A stretch of DNA of 13,942 nucleotides from a bacterium (GTDB taxonomy: Bacteria > Bacteroidota > Bacteroidia > Bacteroidales > Bacteroidaceae): positions 1 to 13,942 of the forward strand of contig SFXD01000059.1 in the NCBI GenBank assembly GCA_004559785.1, read 5' to 3'. Shown piece by piece: positions 6,671-12,880 of the stretch. How positions within the stretch are numbered: position 1 is the first letter of the stretch; each line of letters begins with the position of its first letter. A model generated the notes under the pieces. That model was not told where the DNA came from. It did not search any database and saw only the letters and a program-made list of their open reading frames with translations. The translations under genes and the position numbers were made by a program.

Positions 6671-6712
6671 ACAAAGAGTGCTTGGAAACCTCTTTTTAAT
6701 AAAAACAAGGAA
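6671..6712 (+). promoter_or_regulatory. Candidate preQ1-I riboswitch controlling yhhQ translation
   Basis: The sequence folds as an H-type pseudoknot. P1 is AAAGAG (6673-6678) with CTCTTT (6690-6695). P2 is CTTG (6681-6684) with CAAG (6706-6709). The P1-P2 linker L3 is A/T-rich (6696-6705). Set against the Thermoanaerobacter preQ1-I aptamer, the ligand-contacting bases have counterparts: the U after P1 (6679), the C ending L2 (6689) and the A before the P2 3' strand (6705), plus the flanking pairs G6678-C6690 and G6684-C6706. The tail AAAACAAGG is the same as in that aptamer. P2 covers the Shine-Dalgarno AAGGA, so ligand binding should block translation of yhhQ, a queuosine-precursor transporter gene. 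Loop L2 is one base longer than in Thermoanaerobacter. Found by hand alignment, not by a covariance model. Confidence 0.68.
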
Positions 6713-6713
6713 T

Positions 6714-7403
6714 ATGATACAGAAAAAGACAGTTTCGGTATCCTTCATGATTATGGGGATACTATTTTCCACTTGCCTCATAGCAAGCAACCTCCTGGAG
6801 ACCAAGGTCCTTCAGTTCGGTTCGTTCACCATGACGGCCGGCGTATTGTGCTTCCCCGTTTCCTACATCCTCAACGACTGCATAGCCGAGGTCTGGGGCT
6901 ACCGAAAGGTGAGGCTTGTCATCTGGCTTGCCTTCCTGATGAACTTCCTCGTGGTAGCCTTGGGACAATTAGCGGTATTCCTGCCTGCAGCCGATTTCTG
7001 GACAGACAACGAGGCACATTTCAACTTCGTCTTCGGACTGGCTCCGCGCATAGCCATGGCCTCCTTCACGGCGTTCCTCGTAGGCAGTTTCGTCAATGCC
7101 TACGTCATGAGCCGCATGAAACTCTCCAGCCAGGGCAGGCACTTCTCGCTACGTGCCGTGGCAAGCACGCTATGGGGAGAGGGAGCGGACAGCATCATCT
7201 TCTTCCCTCTTGCATTCGGCGGACTTATGCCATTGGAGGAACTTGGCAAGCTAATGCTCCTGCAGGTAGTGACCAAGACGGCGTACGAGATACTCGCCCT
7301 GCCCCTTACCATCAGAGTAGTCAACTACGTGAAGAAAAGGGAGGACGTAGACGTTTACGACACTGACCTGTCCTACAACCCGTTGAAGATATCACAGATA
7401 TGA
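6714..7403 (+). CDS. yhhQ: Queuosine precursor (preQ0/preQ1) transporter, YhhQ/QPTR family
   Basis: A 229-residue multi-pass inner-membrane protein of the YhhQ (COG1738, vitamin uptake-like) family, which imports 7-deazaguanine precursors of queuosine. About six hydrophobic segments are visible, roughly 8-28, 40-58, 67-90, 112-134, 155-172 and 180-205. The family signatures are present: VLCFPVSYILNDCIAEVWGYRKVR (44-67) in the second segment and RAVASTLWGEGADSIIFF (147-164) in the fifth. ATG 6714 is chosen because it directly follows AAGGA and starts MIQKKTVSVSF; the 40 extra codons back to 6594 lie inside the structured leader. The stop overlaps the queC start as ATGA. Some family members import queuine instead, so the exact base is inferred from the queC/queF neighbours. 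Confidence 0.93.
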   Translation: MIQKKTVSVSFMIMGILFSTCLIASNLLETKVLQFGSFTMTAGVLCFPVSYILNDCIAEVWGYRKVRLVIWLAFLMNFLVVALGQLAVFLPAADFWTDNEAHFNFVFGLAPRIAMASFTAFLVGSFVNAYVMSRMKLSSQGRHFSLRAVASTLWGEGADSIIFFPLAFGGLMPLEELGKLMLLQVVTKTAYEILALPLTIRVVNYVKKREDVDVYDTDLSYNPLKISQI

Positions 7404-8089
7404 TTGGGAAAAGCGCATTGGTCGTACTCTCCGGCGGACAGGACAGTACGACATGCCTGTACTGGGCAAAACGAAACTTCGAACGTGTTGCCGCACTCAG
7501 CTTCAGGTATGGACAAAAGCATGTGGCTGAAGTTGACCTGGCACACGACATTGCCAGGGAGGCTAACGTGGAATGGGAGTGCATGGACCTGCCATTCATC
7601 GCCGACCTCGCCAAGGATTGCAGCCTGACAGATACTTCGCTGGAAATAGAGGAGGAAAAACCGGCCGACAGTCTCCCGTCCACATTCGTACCGGGGCGCA
7701 ATCTCTTCTTCCTCTCCATTGCGGCGATATATGCATGCCAGAAGGGCATATTCGATCTGGTGACAGGTGTCAGCCAGACAGACTTTAGCGGCTACCCAGA
7801 CTGCCGCGACTCGTTCATAAAGAGCCTGAACGTTACCATAAACCTTGCCACCGACCGGCAGTTCCGTATCCACACCCCACTTATGTGGATAGACAAGGCA
7901 CAGACTTGGAAGATGGCTGACGAACTGGGAGTGATGGACATTGTCAGGTACAGGACGCTGACGTGCTACAACGGGATAACGGGTGACGGATGTGGACATT
8001 GTCCGTCGTGCAAACTTAGACAGAAAGGATTGGAACAATATGAACAGCAGAGAAAACGAATCGCTCAGGGCACTGGGCAGGAAGACTGA
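7400..8089 (+). CDS. queC: 7-cyano-7-deazaguanine (preQ0) synthase
   Basis: A 229-residue QueC, which converts 7-carboxy-7-deazaguanine, ammonia and ATP to preQ0 in queuosine biosynthesis. The N-terminal PP-loop SGGQDS (11-16) binds ATP. FVPGRNLFFLSIAA (96-109) and GVSQTDFSGYPDCRDSFI (123-140) are family signatures around the active site. Zinc ligands are Cys189, Cys198, Cys201 and Cys204, in the pattern C-x8-C-x2-C-x2-C. The start is coupled to the yhhQ stop as ATGA. Its last 50 nt overlap queF. The genes for the two preceding steps (queD, queE) are not in this window. Confidence 0.97.
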   Translation: MIGKSALVVLSGGQDSTTCLYWAKRNFERVAALSFRYGQKHVAEVDLAHDIAREANVEWECMDLPFIADLAKDCSLTDTSLEIEEEKPADSLPSTFVPGRNLFFLSIAAIYACQKGIFDLVTGVSQTDFSGYPDCRDSFIKSLNVTINLATDRQFRIHTPLMWIDKAQTWKMADELGVMDIVRYRTLTCYNGITGDGCGHCPSCKLRQKGLEQYEQQRKRIAQGTGQED

Positions 8090-8504
8090 ATACAGGAGCG
8101 ACTATGCACCCGAAGTACTGGAAACCTTCGAGAACAAACATCAGGAGAACGACTATTGGGTGAGGTTCAACTGCCCCGAGTTCACCAGCCTGTGCCCAAT
8201 AACGGGACAGCCAGACTTTGCGGAGATACGCATCAGCTATATCCCCGACGTGAGGATGGTGGAAAGCAAGAGCCTGAAACTCTACCTCTTCAGTTTCCGC
8301 AACCACGGGGACTTCCACGAGGACTGTGTCAACAAGATAATGAAGGACCTCATCCAACTGATGGACCCCAAATACATAGAGGTAACTGGCATCTTCACTC
8401 CGCGTGGCGGAATCAGCATCTATCCGTATGCCAACTATGGCAGGCCGGGTACCAAGTACGCAGAGATGGCAGAGTACAGGATGCTCCACCACGACCTTGG
8501 TTAG
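8040..8504 (+). CDS. queF: NADPH-dependent 7-cyano-7-deazaguanine reductase (preQ0 reductase)
   Basis: A 154-residue QueF of the short, unimodular type, which reduces the nitrile of preQ0 to the amine of preQ1 with two NADPH. The catalytic Cys52 is in TSLCPITGQPDF, with the conserved Asp59 in the same motif. The QueF motif ESKSLKLY is at 75-82, and NHGDFHEDCVNKI (88-100) carries the substrate-binding His93/Glu94. GGISIYPYANYGRPG closes the T-fold near the C-terminus. ATG 8040 is chosen over the in-frame codon at 7983 because typical short QueF proteins begin about here and the earlier start would lengthen an already 50-nt overlap with queC. It converges on dnaX with 22 nt between the stops. 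Confidence 0.96.
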   Translation: MNSRENESLRALGRKTEYRSDYAPEVLETFENKHQENDYWVRFNCPEFTSLCPITGQPDFAEIRISYIPDVRMVESKSLKLYLFSFRNHGDFHEDCVNKIMKDLIQLMDPKYIEVTGIFTPRGGISIYPYANYGRPGTKYAEMAEYRMLHHDLG

Positions 8505-8526
8505 GCGGCAGAGGAACCGGTGGCGG

Positions 8527-10335
8527 TCATTCCAGCTGGAGGCTGAGTTCCGCCACGAGTTTCCTAACAGGCGAGTAGCGCTCCATCATAGCCTTCAATT
8601 CCTCGGCAGGGTTGTACATCTTCTGTACCTCCCTCACCTCCTCGAGCCTGATGTTGAAGGACAGTTCGGAATTGTGCAGTGTCTTTGCCATATGCGACCT
8701 GATGCTCTCGTACATCTCTTCCATCTGCCGCTGCACCAGCGGATTGGTAACGGCTATCTCGAACGTGGACGTTCCCGTCACCTTGGGTTGCATTCCCTTC
8801 ATGCGCTGTGCATCCGCATTCAGTTCCCTGGGCAAGGAATGGCAATAGGAGAACCATGCATGCATCAGGCCGTCCTGCGTCAGCGGAGTCACCTCGTATA
8901 CCTGCTGCGAATGCTCCGCTGCAGTTTCCACCTTCCCTGTCTCTTGTGTCTTGCCAAAGTGCTTGAACGTCACATGCCTCAGGTTGGGCTTCTTCTCTGG
9001 TGACGAACCTTGTGGCATGGGCTGGGGTGATACCCTGGTGGAGGGTTCCGTAATTCCTCCGCCCGGCGTCATGCTTGCGTCGGGGCGTACAGCATTGGCT
9101 TCTTGCGTAGCAACGCCTCCACCTGGCCGCACGTCCTTCTGTGCCGCCGTCGTCGTGCCGGCAGCGTCGTCACGCCTGCCTGACAACCTTGAGAATATGG
9201 GTTTGAGAATCTTCGTAGGGCAACGCCCGGAAGGATCCCCGTCGTCCTCTGCCAGTTGCGCTGCCTGTATGAGGCAAATCTCCACCTGCAGCCTCTTGTT
9301 GTGGCTCGTGCGGTATGACTGGTCACAGTCGTTGCACAGCTTTATGGCACGATATATGAACCTTGGCTTCACCCTTCCGGCCTGCTCCCTGTACCTGGCC
9401 TTCATCTTCTCGCTCATCTCCAGCAGGCATGCGCCCGACTCGTCCCTCGCTACGAGCAGGTTGCGTAGGTGTACGGCGAGTCCCGCTATGAAATTCCCGG
9501 CATCGAAGCCCTTCATGAGCACCTCGTTAAGCAAGAGAAGGCAAGGCTCCACCTCGCACTTGAGGAAATGCTCCACCATGGTAAAGTAGTATTCCGTGCT
9601 GAGCACGTTGAGGTTCTTGCAGACGAGTTCGTATGTAAGGTTGCCTGCGGTGAAGCTTACCATCTGGTCGAAGATGCTGAGTGCATCCCTCATGCCTCCG
9701 TCTGCCTTCTCCGCTATCAGGGCCAGAGCCTCCGGTTCGGCGGTGTAGCCCTCCTTGCCTGCCACGTACTGCAGATGGTCGACGGTGGACTGTGTGGTCA
9801 TCCTCTGGAAATCGTACACCTGGCAACGGCTCAGGATCGTGGGCAGTATCTTGTGCTTCTCGGTGGTTGCGAGTATGAAGACCACGTATGAAGGCGGTTC
9901 CTCCAGGGTCTTCAGGAAGGCGTTGAAGGCGGAGCTACTCAGCATGTGCACCTCGTCTATGATGAACACCTTGTATCGGCCTGTCTGCGGGGGAATCTGC
10001 ACCTGCTTGCACAGTTCGCGGATGTCGTCTACCGTATTGTTGCTGGCGGCGTCCAGTTCATGTATGTTCAGCGACCTCTGCTCGTCGAAAGCCCTGCAGC
10101 TCTCGCATACCCCGCAGGCATCTCCGTCGCTCTGCGAGGTGCAGTTGATGGCCTTGGCAAAGATGCGTGCACATGTGGTCTTGCCCACTCCCCTCGGTCC
10201 GCAGAAGAGGTAGGCGTGGGCCAGCTTGCCCGACTTGATGGAATTCTTCAGCGTAGTCGTCAGGGACAACTGCCCAACCACGGAGTCGAAGTTGAGCGGC
10301 CTGTATTTCCGGGCAGAAACTATATATTCATCCAT
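8527..10335 (-). CDS. dnaX: DNA polymerase III subunit gamma/tau
   Basis: About 602 residues; the clamp-loader ATPase of the replicative polymerase. Counting from the ATG at 10335, Walker A GPRGVGKT is at 46-53, zinc-binding cysteines at 65, 74, 77 and 80, Walker B FIIDEVH at 124-130, sensor 1 LATTEKHK at about 156-163 and the SRC arginine-finger motif at 169-171. Domain III follows, then a low-complexity Gly/Pro/Thr/Ser linker (roughly 380-460) and a C-terminal tau-type domain ending MMERYSPVRKLVAELSLQLE. A second ATG at 10341 is possible; MDEYIVSARKYRP matches the usual start in relatives. I found no A-rich slippery heptamer in the linker, so a shorter gamma form by frameshifting is not supported. 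Confidence 0.97.
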   Translation of the reverse strand: MDEYIVSARKYRPLNFDSVVGQLSLTTTLKNSIKSGKLAHAYLFCGPRGVGKTTCARIFAKAINCTSQSDGDACGVCESCRAFDEQRSLNIHELDAASNNTVDDIRELCKQVQIPPQTGRYKVFIIDEVHMLSSSAFNAFLKTLEEPPSYVVFILATTEKHKILPTILSRCQVYDFQRMTTQSTVDHLQYVAGKEGYTAEPEALALIAEKADGGMRDALSIFDQMVSFTAGNLTYELVCKNLNVLSTEYYFTMVEHFLKCEVEPCLLLLNEVLMKGFDAGNFIAGLAVHLRNLLVARDESGACLLEMSEKMKARYREQAGRVKPRFIYRAIKLCNDCDQSYRTSHNKRLQVEICLIQAAQLAEDDGDPSGRCPTKILKPIFSRLSGRRDDAAGTTTAAQKDVRPGGGVATQEANAVRPDASMTPGGGITEPSTRVSPQPMPQGSSPEKKPNLRHVTFKHFGKTQETGKVETAAEHSQQVYEVTPLTQDGLMHAWFSYCHSLPRELNADAQRMKGMQPKVTGTSTFEIAVTNPLVQRQMEEMYESIRSHMAKTLHNSELSFNIRLEEVREVQKMYNPAEELKAMMERYSPVRKLVAELSLQLE

Positions 10336-10355
10336 AGGCATAACTTGTTTTAATG

Positions 10356-10363
10356 CAAATTTA
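10356..10363 (-). promoter_or_regulatory. -7 promoter element for dnaX
   Basis: The minus strand reads TAAATTTG, matching TAnnTTTG, preceded by an eight-T tract and CC. No -33 TTTG is evident. Transcription would begin near 10349, leaving a leader of only about 8-14 nt before dnaX. Confidence 0.65.
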
Positions 10364-10408
10364 GGAAAAAAAACAACGCATAGTAGGCTTCGTGTGCTTT
10401 TTTTTTCC

Positions 10409-10416
10409 TAACTTTG
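10409..10416 (+). promoter_or_regulatory. -7 promoter element for the ftsB-like operon
   Basis: TAACTTTG matches TAnnTTTG and is preceded by a nine-T tract. No -33 TTTG is seen at 19-21 nt upstream. Transcription would begin near 10423, about 25 nt before the ATG at 10448. Confidence 0.65.
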
Positions 10417-10447
10417 CCCTAAATTAACATTCAACGCAAACATTGAC

Positions 10448-10783
10448 ATGAGTAGATTGAATTCGCTGTGGTATTTCATAAGGCGTCATAAGTACCTATT
10501 CATAATAATAACCATCATTTTGTCCGTAGGAGTACTGGACGACAACAGTTACCTCAATCGCTACGAACGCTACAAGGAACTGGAACAGCTGCGTGCCCAG
10601 ATATCGTATTACAAAGAGCAGTACGACCTTGCCGACGAACGCATACGCGAACTTGAGACCAACCCCAAGGCGGTAGAGAAGCTGGCAAGGGAGGTATACC
10701 ACATGAAACGCGCCACCGAGGACGTTTTCGTCATCATCGAGGAAGAGGACTACGATAAAGTGCTAATCCCCCGCATACACTAA
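10448..10783 (+). CDS. FtsB/DivIC-family septum formation initiator protein
   Basis: A 111-residue bitopic membrane protein of the FtsB/DivIC family, which joins FtsL and FtsQ in the division complex. A short basic cytoplasmic start (MSRLNSLWYFIRRHKY) leads into one membrane segment (about 17-30, FIIITIILSVGVL). A predicted periplasmic coiled coil (about 38-70, rich in Glu, Leu and Arg) follows, then NPKAVEKLAREVYHMKRATEDVF (72-94), which matches the conserved region after the coiled coil in this family (AxEKxARExYxMKxxxEDxF). It is the first gene after the divergent promoter and is followed 13 nt later by a small membrane-protein gene. FtsL-like proteins share the topology, but the AREVYHMKRATEDVF segment favours FtsB/DivIC. 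Confidence 0.88.
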   Translation: MSRLNSLWYFIRRHKYLFIIITIILSVGVLDDNSYLNRYERYKELEQLRAQISYYKEQYDLADERIRELETNPKAVEKLAREVYHMKRATEDVFVIIEEEDYDKVLIPRIH

Positions 10784-10796
10784 ATGCGCTAACGCC

Positions 10797-11261
10797 ATGA
10801 CAGATACAAGCGAAATGAAACAACTGACGGAGCAGCGAGCGGAGAGCCGAGCTGCTCGAGCTATCCCGAGTCGTGACGGAAGAAGGCGAAGCCAACTGAC
10901 GGCATGGCAGAATGCCCTCTTGCGCATTGGTGCCATGCTCATGCTCGTGGGGGCTGCCGTAAACATACTGTCACATGGCATCTCGTTCGCAGCATTCACG
11001 CTGGGGACATTGATGTTTGCCCCGATGCAGGCATGTGCACGCTACGAGGGAAGGGACGTGGTAGTGAAGCGGCTCAGGCGGCAACAACTGCTGGCATGCT
11101 GCCTCTTCCTGCTTGCCAGCGCATGCCTTGGCATGCAAACCTTCAAGTGCGGCATTGCCCAGGGCGGCGAGTGGATACTGCCGCTGACCATAGCCTCCGT
11201 ACTGGAGCTGTATACGTCGTGGAGGCTACCCCATTCTTTACAAAAGGCAAAAAAGCCTTAA
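10797..11261 (+). CDS. Small four-helix membrane protein of unknown function
   Basis: A 154-residue hydrophobic protein with a charged N-terminal tail of about 36 residues and four likely membrane segments (roughly 40-60, 62-80, 97-115 and 122-140). A basic loop, YEGRDVVVKRLRRQQ, lies between the second and third, and ILPLTIASVLELYTSWRLP near the end. I recall similar uncharacterised Bacteroidales proteins with the RYEG...VKRLRRQQ and LTIAxVLELYTxxRxP segments, so it is probably a conserved family rather than a chance frame, but no function is known to me. The start may be ATG 10797 or ATG 10815 (MKQLTEQ). It is 13 nt after the ftsB-like gene, so the two are likely co-transcribed. The extra Arg-rich N-terminal tail looks unstructured. 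Confidence 0.8.
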   Translation: MTDTSEMKQLTEQRAESRAARAIPSRDGRRRSQLTAWQNALLRIGAMLMLVGAAVNILSHGISFAAFTLGTLMFAPMQACARYEGRDVVVKRLRRQQLLACCLFLLASACLGMQTFKCGIAQGGEWILPLTIASVLELYTSWRLPHSLQKAKKP

Positions 11262-11275
11262 AAAGTCCTAATTAA

Positions 11276-11307
11276 TTTCCTTGCACCCATTATTATTCAT
11301 AAATTTG
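11276..11307 (+). promoter_or_regulatory. Promoter for the DUF4369 lipoprotein gene
   Basis: TTTC at 11276-11279 (one mismatch from TTTG), a 20-nt spacer, then TAAATTTG at 11300-11307. It lies 25 nt before the ATG at 11333 and after the end of the preceding membrane-protein gene, so the lipoprotein and following genes can be transcribed separately. Confidence 0.7.
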
Positions 11308-11332
11308 TGTTGTTGAAAATGACATTGCAATT

Positions 11333-12031
11333 ATGAAAAGTAATATTCTGCTCTTTGCCTTGGCGGCGCTCGCACTGCTGTCGTGCTCGGACCAATACTT
11401 AGTCACGGGAAAGAGCAATGTGTCTGGGCTGGACGGCCAGATGCTTTTCCTCAAGGTCTACAGCGACGGCGATATGCGTACGATAGATTCGTCGAGGGTG
11501 GTGCACGGGAAATTCTCGTTCCGAGGCGTAATGGACTCCGTAGTAATGGCAAACGTGTTCTTTGACGGCAGCGGAATAATGCCCATAGTGCTGGAAGAGG
11601 GACAGGTAAGCGTGAAGATAGATGTCAGCACCCAGTCTGCCACGGGTACGCCTCTCAACGACTCGCTGACCTCCTTCATACAGAAGAAGTCGCAGATTGA
11701 TGCCGAGATGGCTGAGTTACCTCACATCGAGTCGCGCATGATAATGGACGGGCTGGACCACGACGAGGTGCTCTCCGTGCTTGGCAAGCAAATGGAGGAA
11801 CTGGAAGCCAGGAACGACGCCCTCGTCACGAACTTCATCAAGTCCAATTACAACAATGTGCTCGGCCCAGGCATCTTCATGATACTTACCAGCTCATTCA
11901 GGCAACCCATCCTCAACCCCCAGATAGAGGCCATCATCTCGCAGGCACCACCCTATTTCCTTTCCAACCAATATGTGCAAGAATACATAAAGGCTGCCGA
12001 GAAGAACATGGAGAAGCTGCGTGAGTACTGA
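11333..12031 (+). CDS. DUF4369 domain-containing lipoprotein
   Basis: A 232-residue exported lipoprotein. The signal peptide MKSNILLFALAALALLSC ends in a lipobox (LLSC, Cys18) followed by SDQ. A DUF4369 beta-domain follows: VSGLDGQMLFLKVYSDGDMRT, then IDSSRVVHGKFSFRGVMDSVVMANVFF and IMPIVLEEGQVSVKID, up to about residue 105. The C-terminal half is helical (ESRMIMDG, NFIKSNYNNVLGPGIFMI, then an EYIKAAEKNMEKLREY tail). In many Bacteroidetes proteins DUF4369 precedes a thioredoxin-like domain, but here there is no CxxC and the C-terminal half is not a thioredoxin fold. The function is unknown; a periplasmic or outer-membrane location is inferred. It closely resembles a stand-alone Bacteroides family as I remember it. 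Confidence 0.9.
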   Translation: MKSNILLFALAALALLSCSDQYLVTGKSNVSGLDGQMLFLKVYSDGDMRTIDSSRVVHGKFSFRGVMDSVVMANVFFDGSGIMPIVLEEGQVSVKIDVSTQSATGTPLNDSLTSFIQKKSQIDAEMAELPHIESRMIMDGLDHDEVLSVLGKQMEELEARNDALVTNFIKSNYNNVLGPGIFMILTSSFRQPILNPQIEAIISQAPPYFLSNQYVQEYIKAAEKNMEKLREY

Positions 12032-12121
12032 TGGCACCGGCACACCACCAGCCATCCGCCCCCGTCAGGGAGCCACCCACACGACACACGCACCGAAGAC
12101 GACGAAAACACAGATTGAAAG

Positions 12122-12880
12122 ATGACGATTATTTACAGGATATACTTGCTAATCATTGCGTTGCCTCTTTTGCTACTTGCCACTGCCCTCACGGCCATAG
12201 TGACCATAATAGGATGTTCCATTGGAAGTGCGGCCATCTGGGGTTACTATCCTGCCATGGTATGGAGCAGGCTCATGTGCTACGTTCCATTGCTGCCGGT
12301 ACATGTAGGCGGATTGGACAGGCTCGACCCACGCCAGTCATACGTCTTCGTAGCCAACCACCAGGGCCCTTACGACATCTTCCTCGTATACGGTTTCATA
12401 GGCAGGAACTTCAAGTGGATGATGAAGAAGTCGCTCAGACGCTTGCCTCTCATCGGGAAGGCATGTGCCAGTGCCGGACACATCTTCGTGGACAAGAGCG
12501 GCCCAAAGGCAATACAGCACACATACGAGTCGGCTCGCAGAAGCCTGCAGGGAGGAGTCAGCCTTGTGGTCTTTCCCGAAGGAGCACGCTCGTTCACCGG
12601 ACACATGGGAAGGTTCCGCCGTGGGGCATTCCAGTTGGCAGACGAGCTGCAACTCCCCGTGGTGCCGGTCACCATAGACGGCAGTTTCGACGTGCTGCCC
12701 AGGCAGAAGGGCTTCTATTTCCCCACGTGGCATCCCCTGCGCCTCGTGGTGCACGAACCCATATTCCCCTGCGGAAAGGGAAGCGACAACGTTAACGCAA
12801 CACTCAACGAGAGTTTCGATACCATCATGGCCGGCTTGTCCGAATGCTATCAGGGTTTCGTGGACAATCCCGACCAATGA
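12122..12880 (+). CDS. 1-acyl-sn-glycerol-3-phosphate acyltransferase-like protein (PlsC family)
   Basis: A 252-residue membrane-associated acyltransferase, expected to acylate lysophosphatidic acid to phosphatidic acid in phospholipid synthesis. An N-terminal membrane anchor of about 35 residues (IYLLIIALPLLLLATALTAIVTII) precedes the catalytic domain. Motif I NHQGPYD (79-85) has the His and Asp of the HX4D charge relay, motif II is GHIFVDKS (119-126), motif III FPEGARS (151-157) and motif IV VPVTIDGS (181-188). Length is typical. Acyltransferases for ornithine or glycine lipids are close relatives, so the acceptor is not certain. A 90-nt gap without a promoter motif separates it from the lipoprotein gene, and its stop overlaps the next start as ATGA. 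Confidence 0.92.
   Translation: MTIIYRIYLLIIALPLLLLATALTAIVTIIGCSIGSAAIWGYYPAMVWSRLMCYVPLLPVHVGGLDRLDPRQSYVFVANHQGPYDIFLVYGFIGRNFKWMMKKSLRRLPLIGKACASAGHIFVDKSGPKAIQHTYESARRSLQGGVSLVVFPEGARSFTGHMGRFRRGAFQLADELQLPVVPVTIDGSFDVLPRQKGFYFPTWHPLRLVVHEPIFPCGKGSDNVNATLNESFDTIMAGLSECYQGFVDNPDQ

Larger units (their letters stand above)
10356..10416. repeat. 18-bp inverted repeat carrying divergent dnaX and ftsB-like promoters
   Basis: The arm at 10399-10416 reads TTTTTTTTCCTAACTTTG. The reverse complement of 10356-10373 reads TTTTTTTTCCTAAATTTG, so 17 of 18 positions match. The arms are separated by 25 nt. Each arm ends in the -7 element of the gene on its side, so the two promoters are mirror images that share a T-tract and CC context. 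Confidence 0.8.

Noticed and set aside
8900..9200. Programmed frameshift in the dnaX linker giving a gamma form
   Set aside because: The linker codons show no A6G-type slippery heptamer or T-run; EKKP is encoded with GAAGAAG-type codons that do not slip in the known way.
11244..11259. AAGGC-A6-GCCTT hairpin at the end of the small membrane-protein gene, as a terminator
   Set aside because: It lies across the stop codon, the stem is only 5 bp, and the plus strand continues with A rather than T. On the minus strand there is no gene for it to terminate.
12031..12795. A 254-codon open frame overlapping the acyltransferase
   Set aside because: It is Arg/His/Pro-rich and matches no family, whereas the overlapping frame has all four PlsC motifs.
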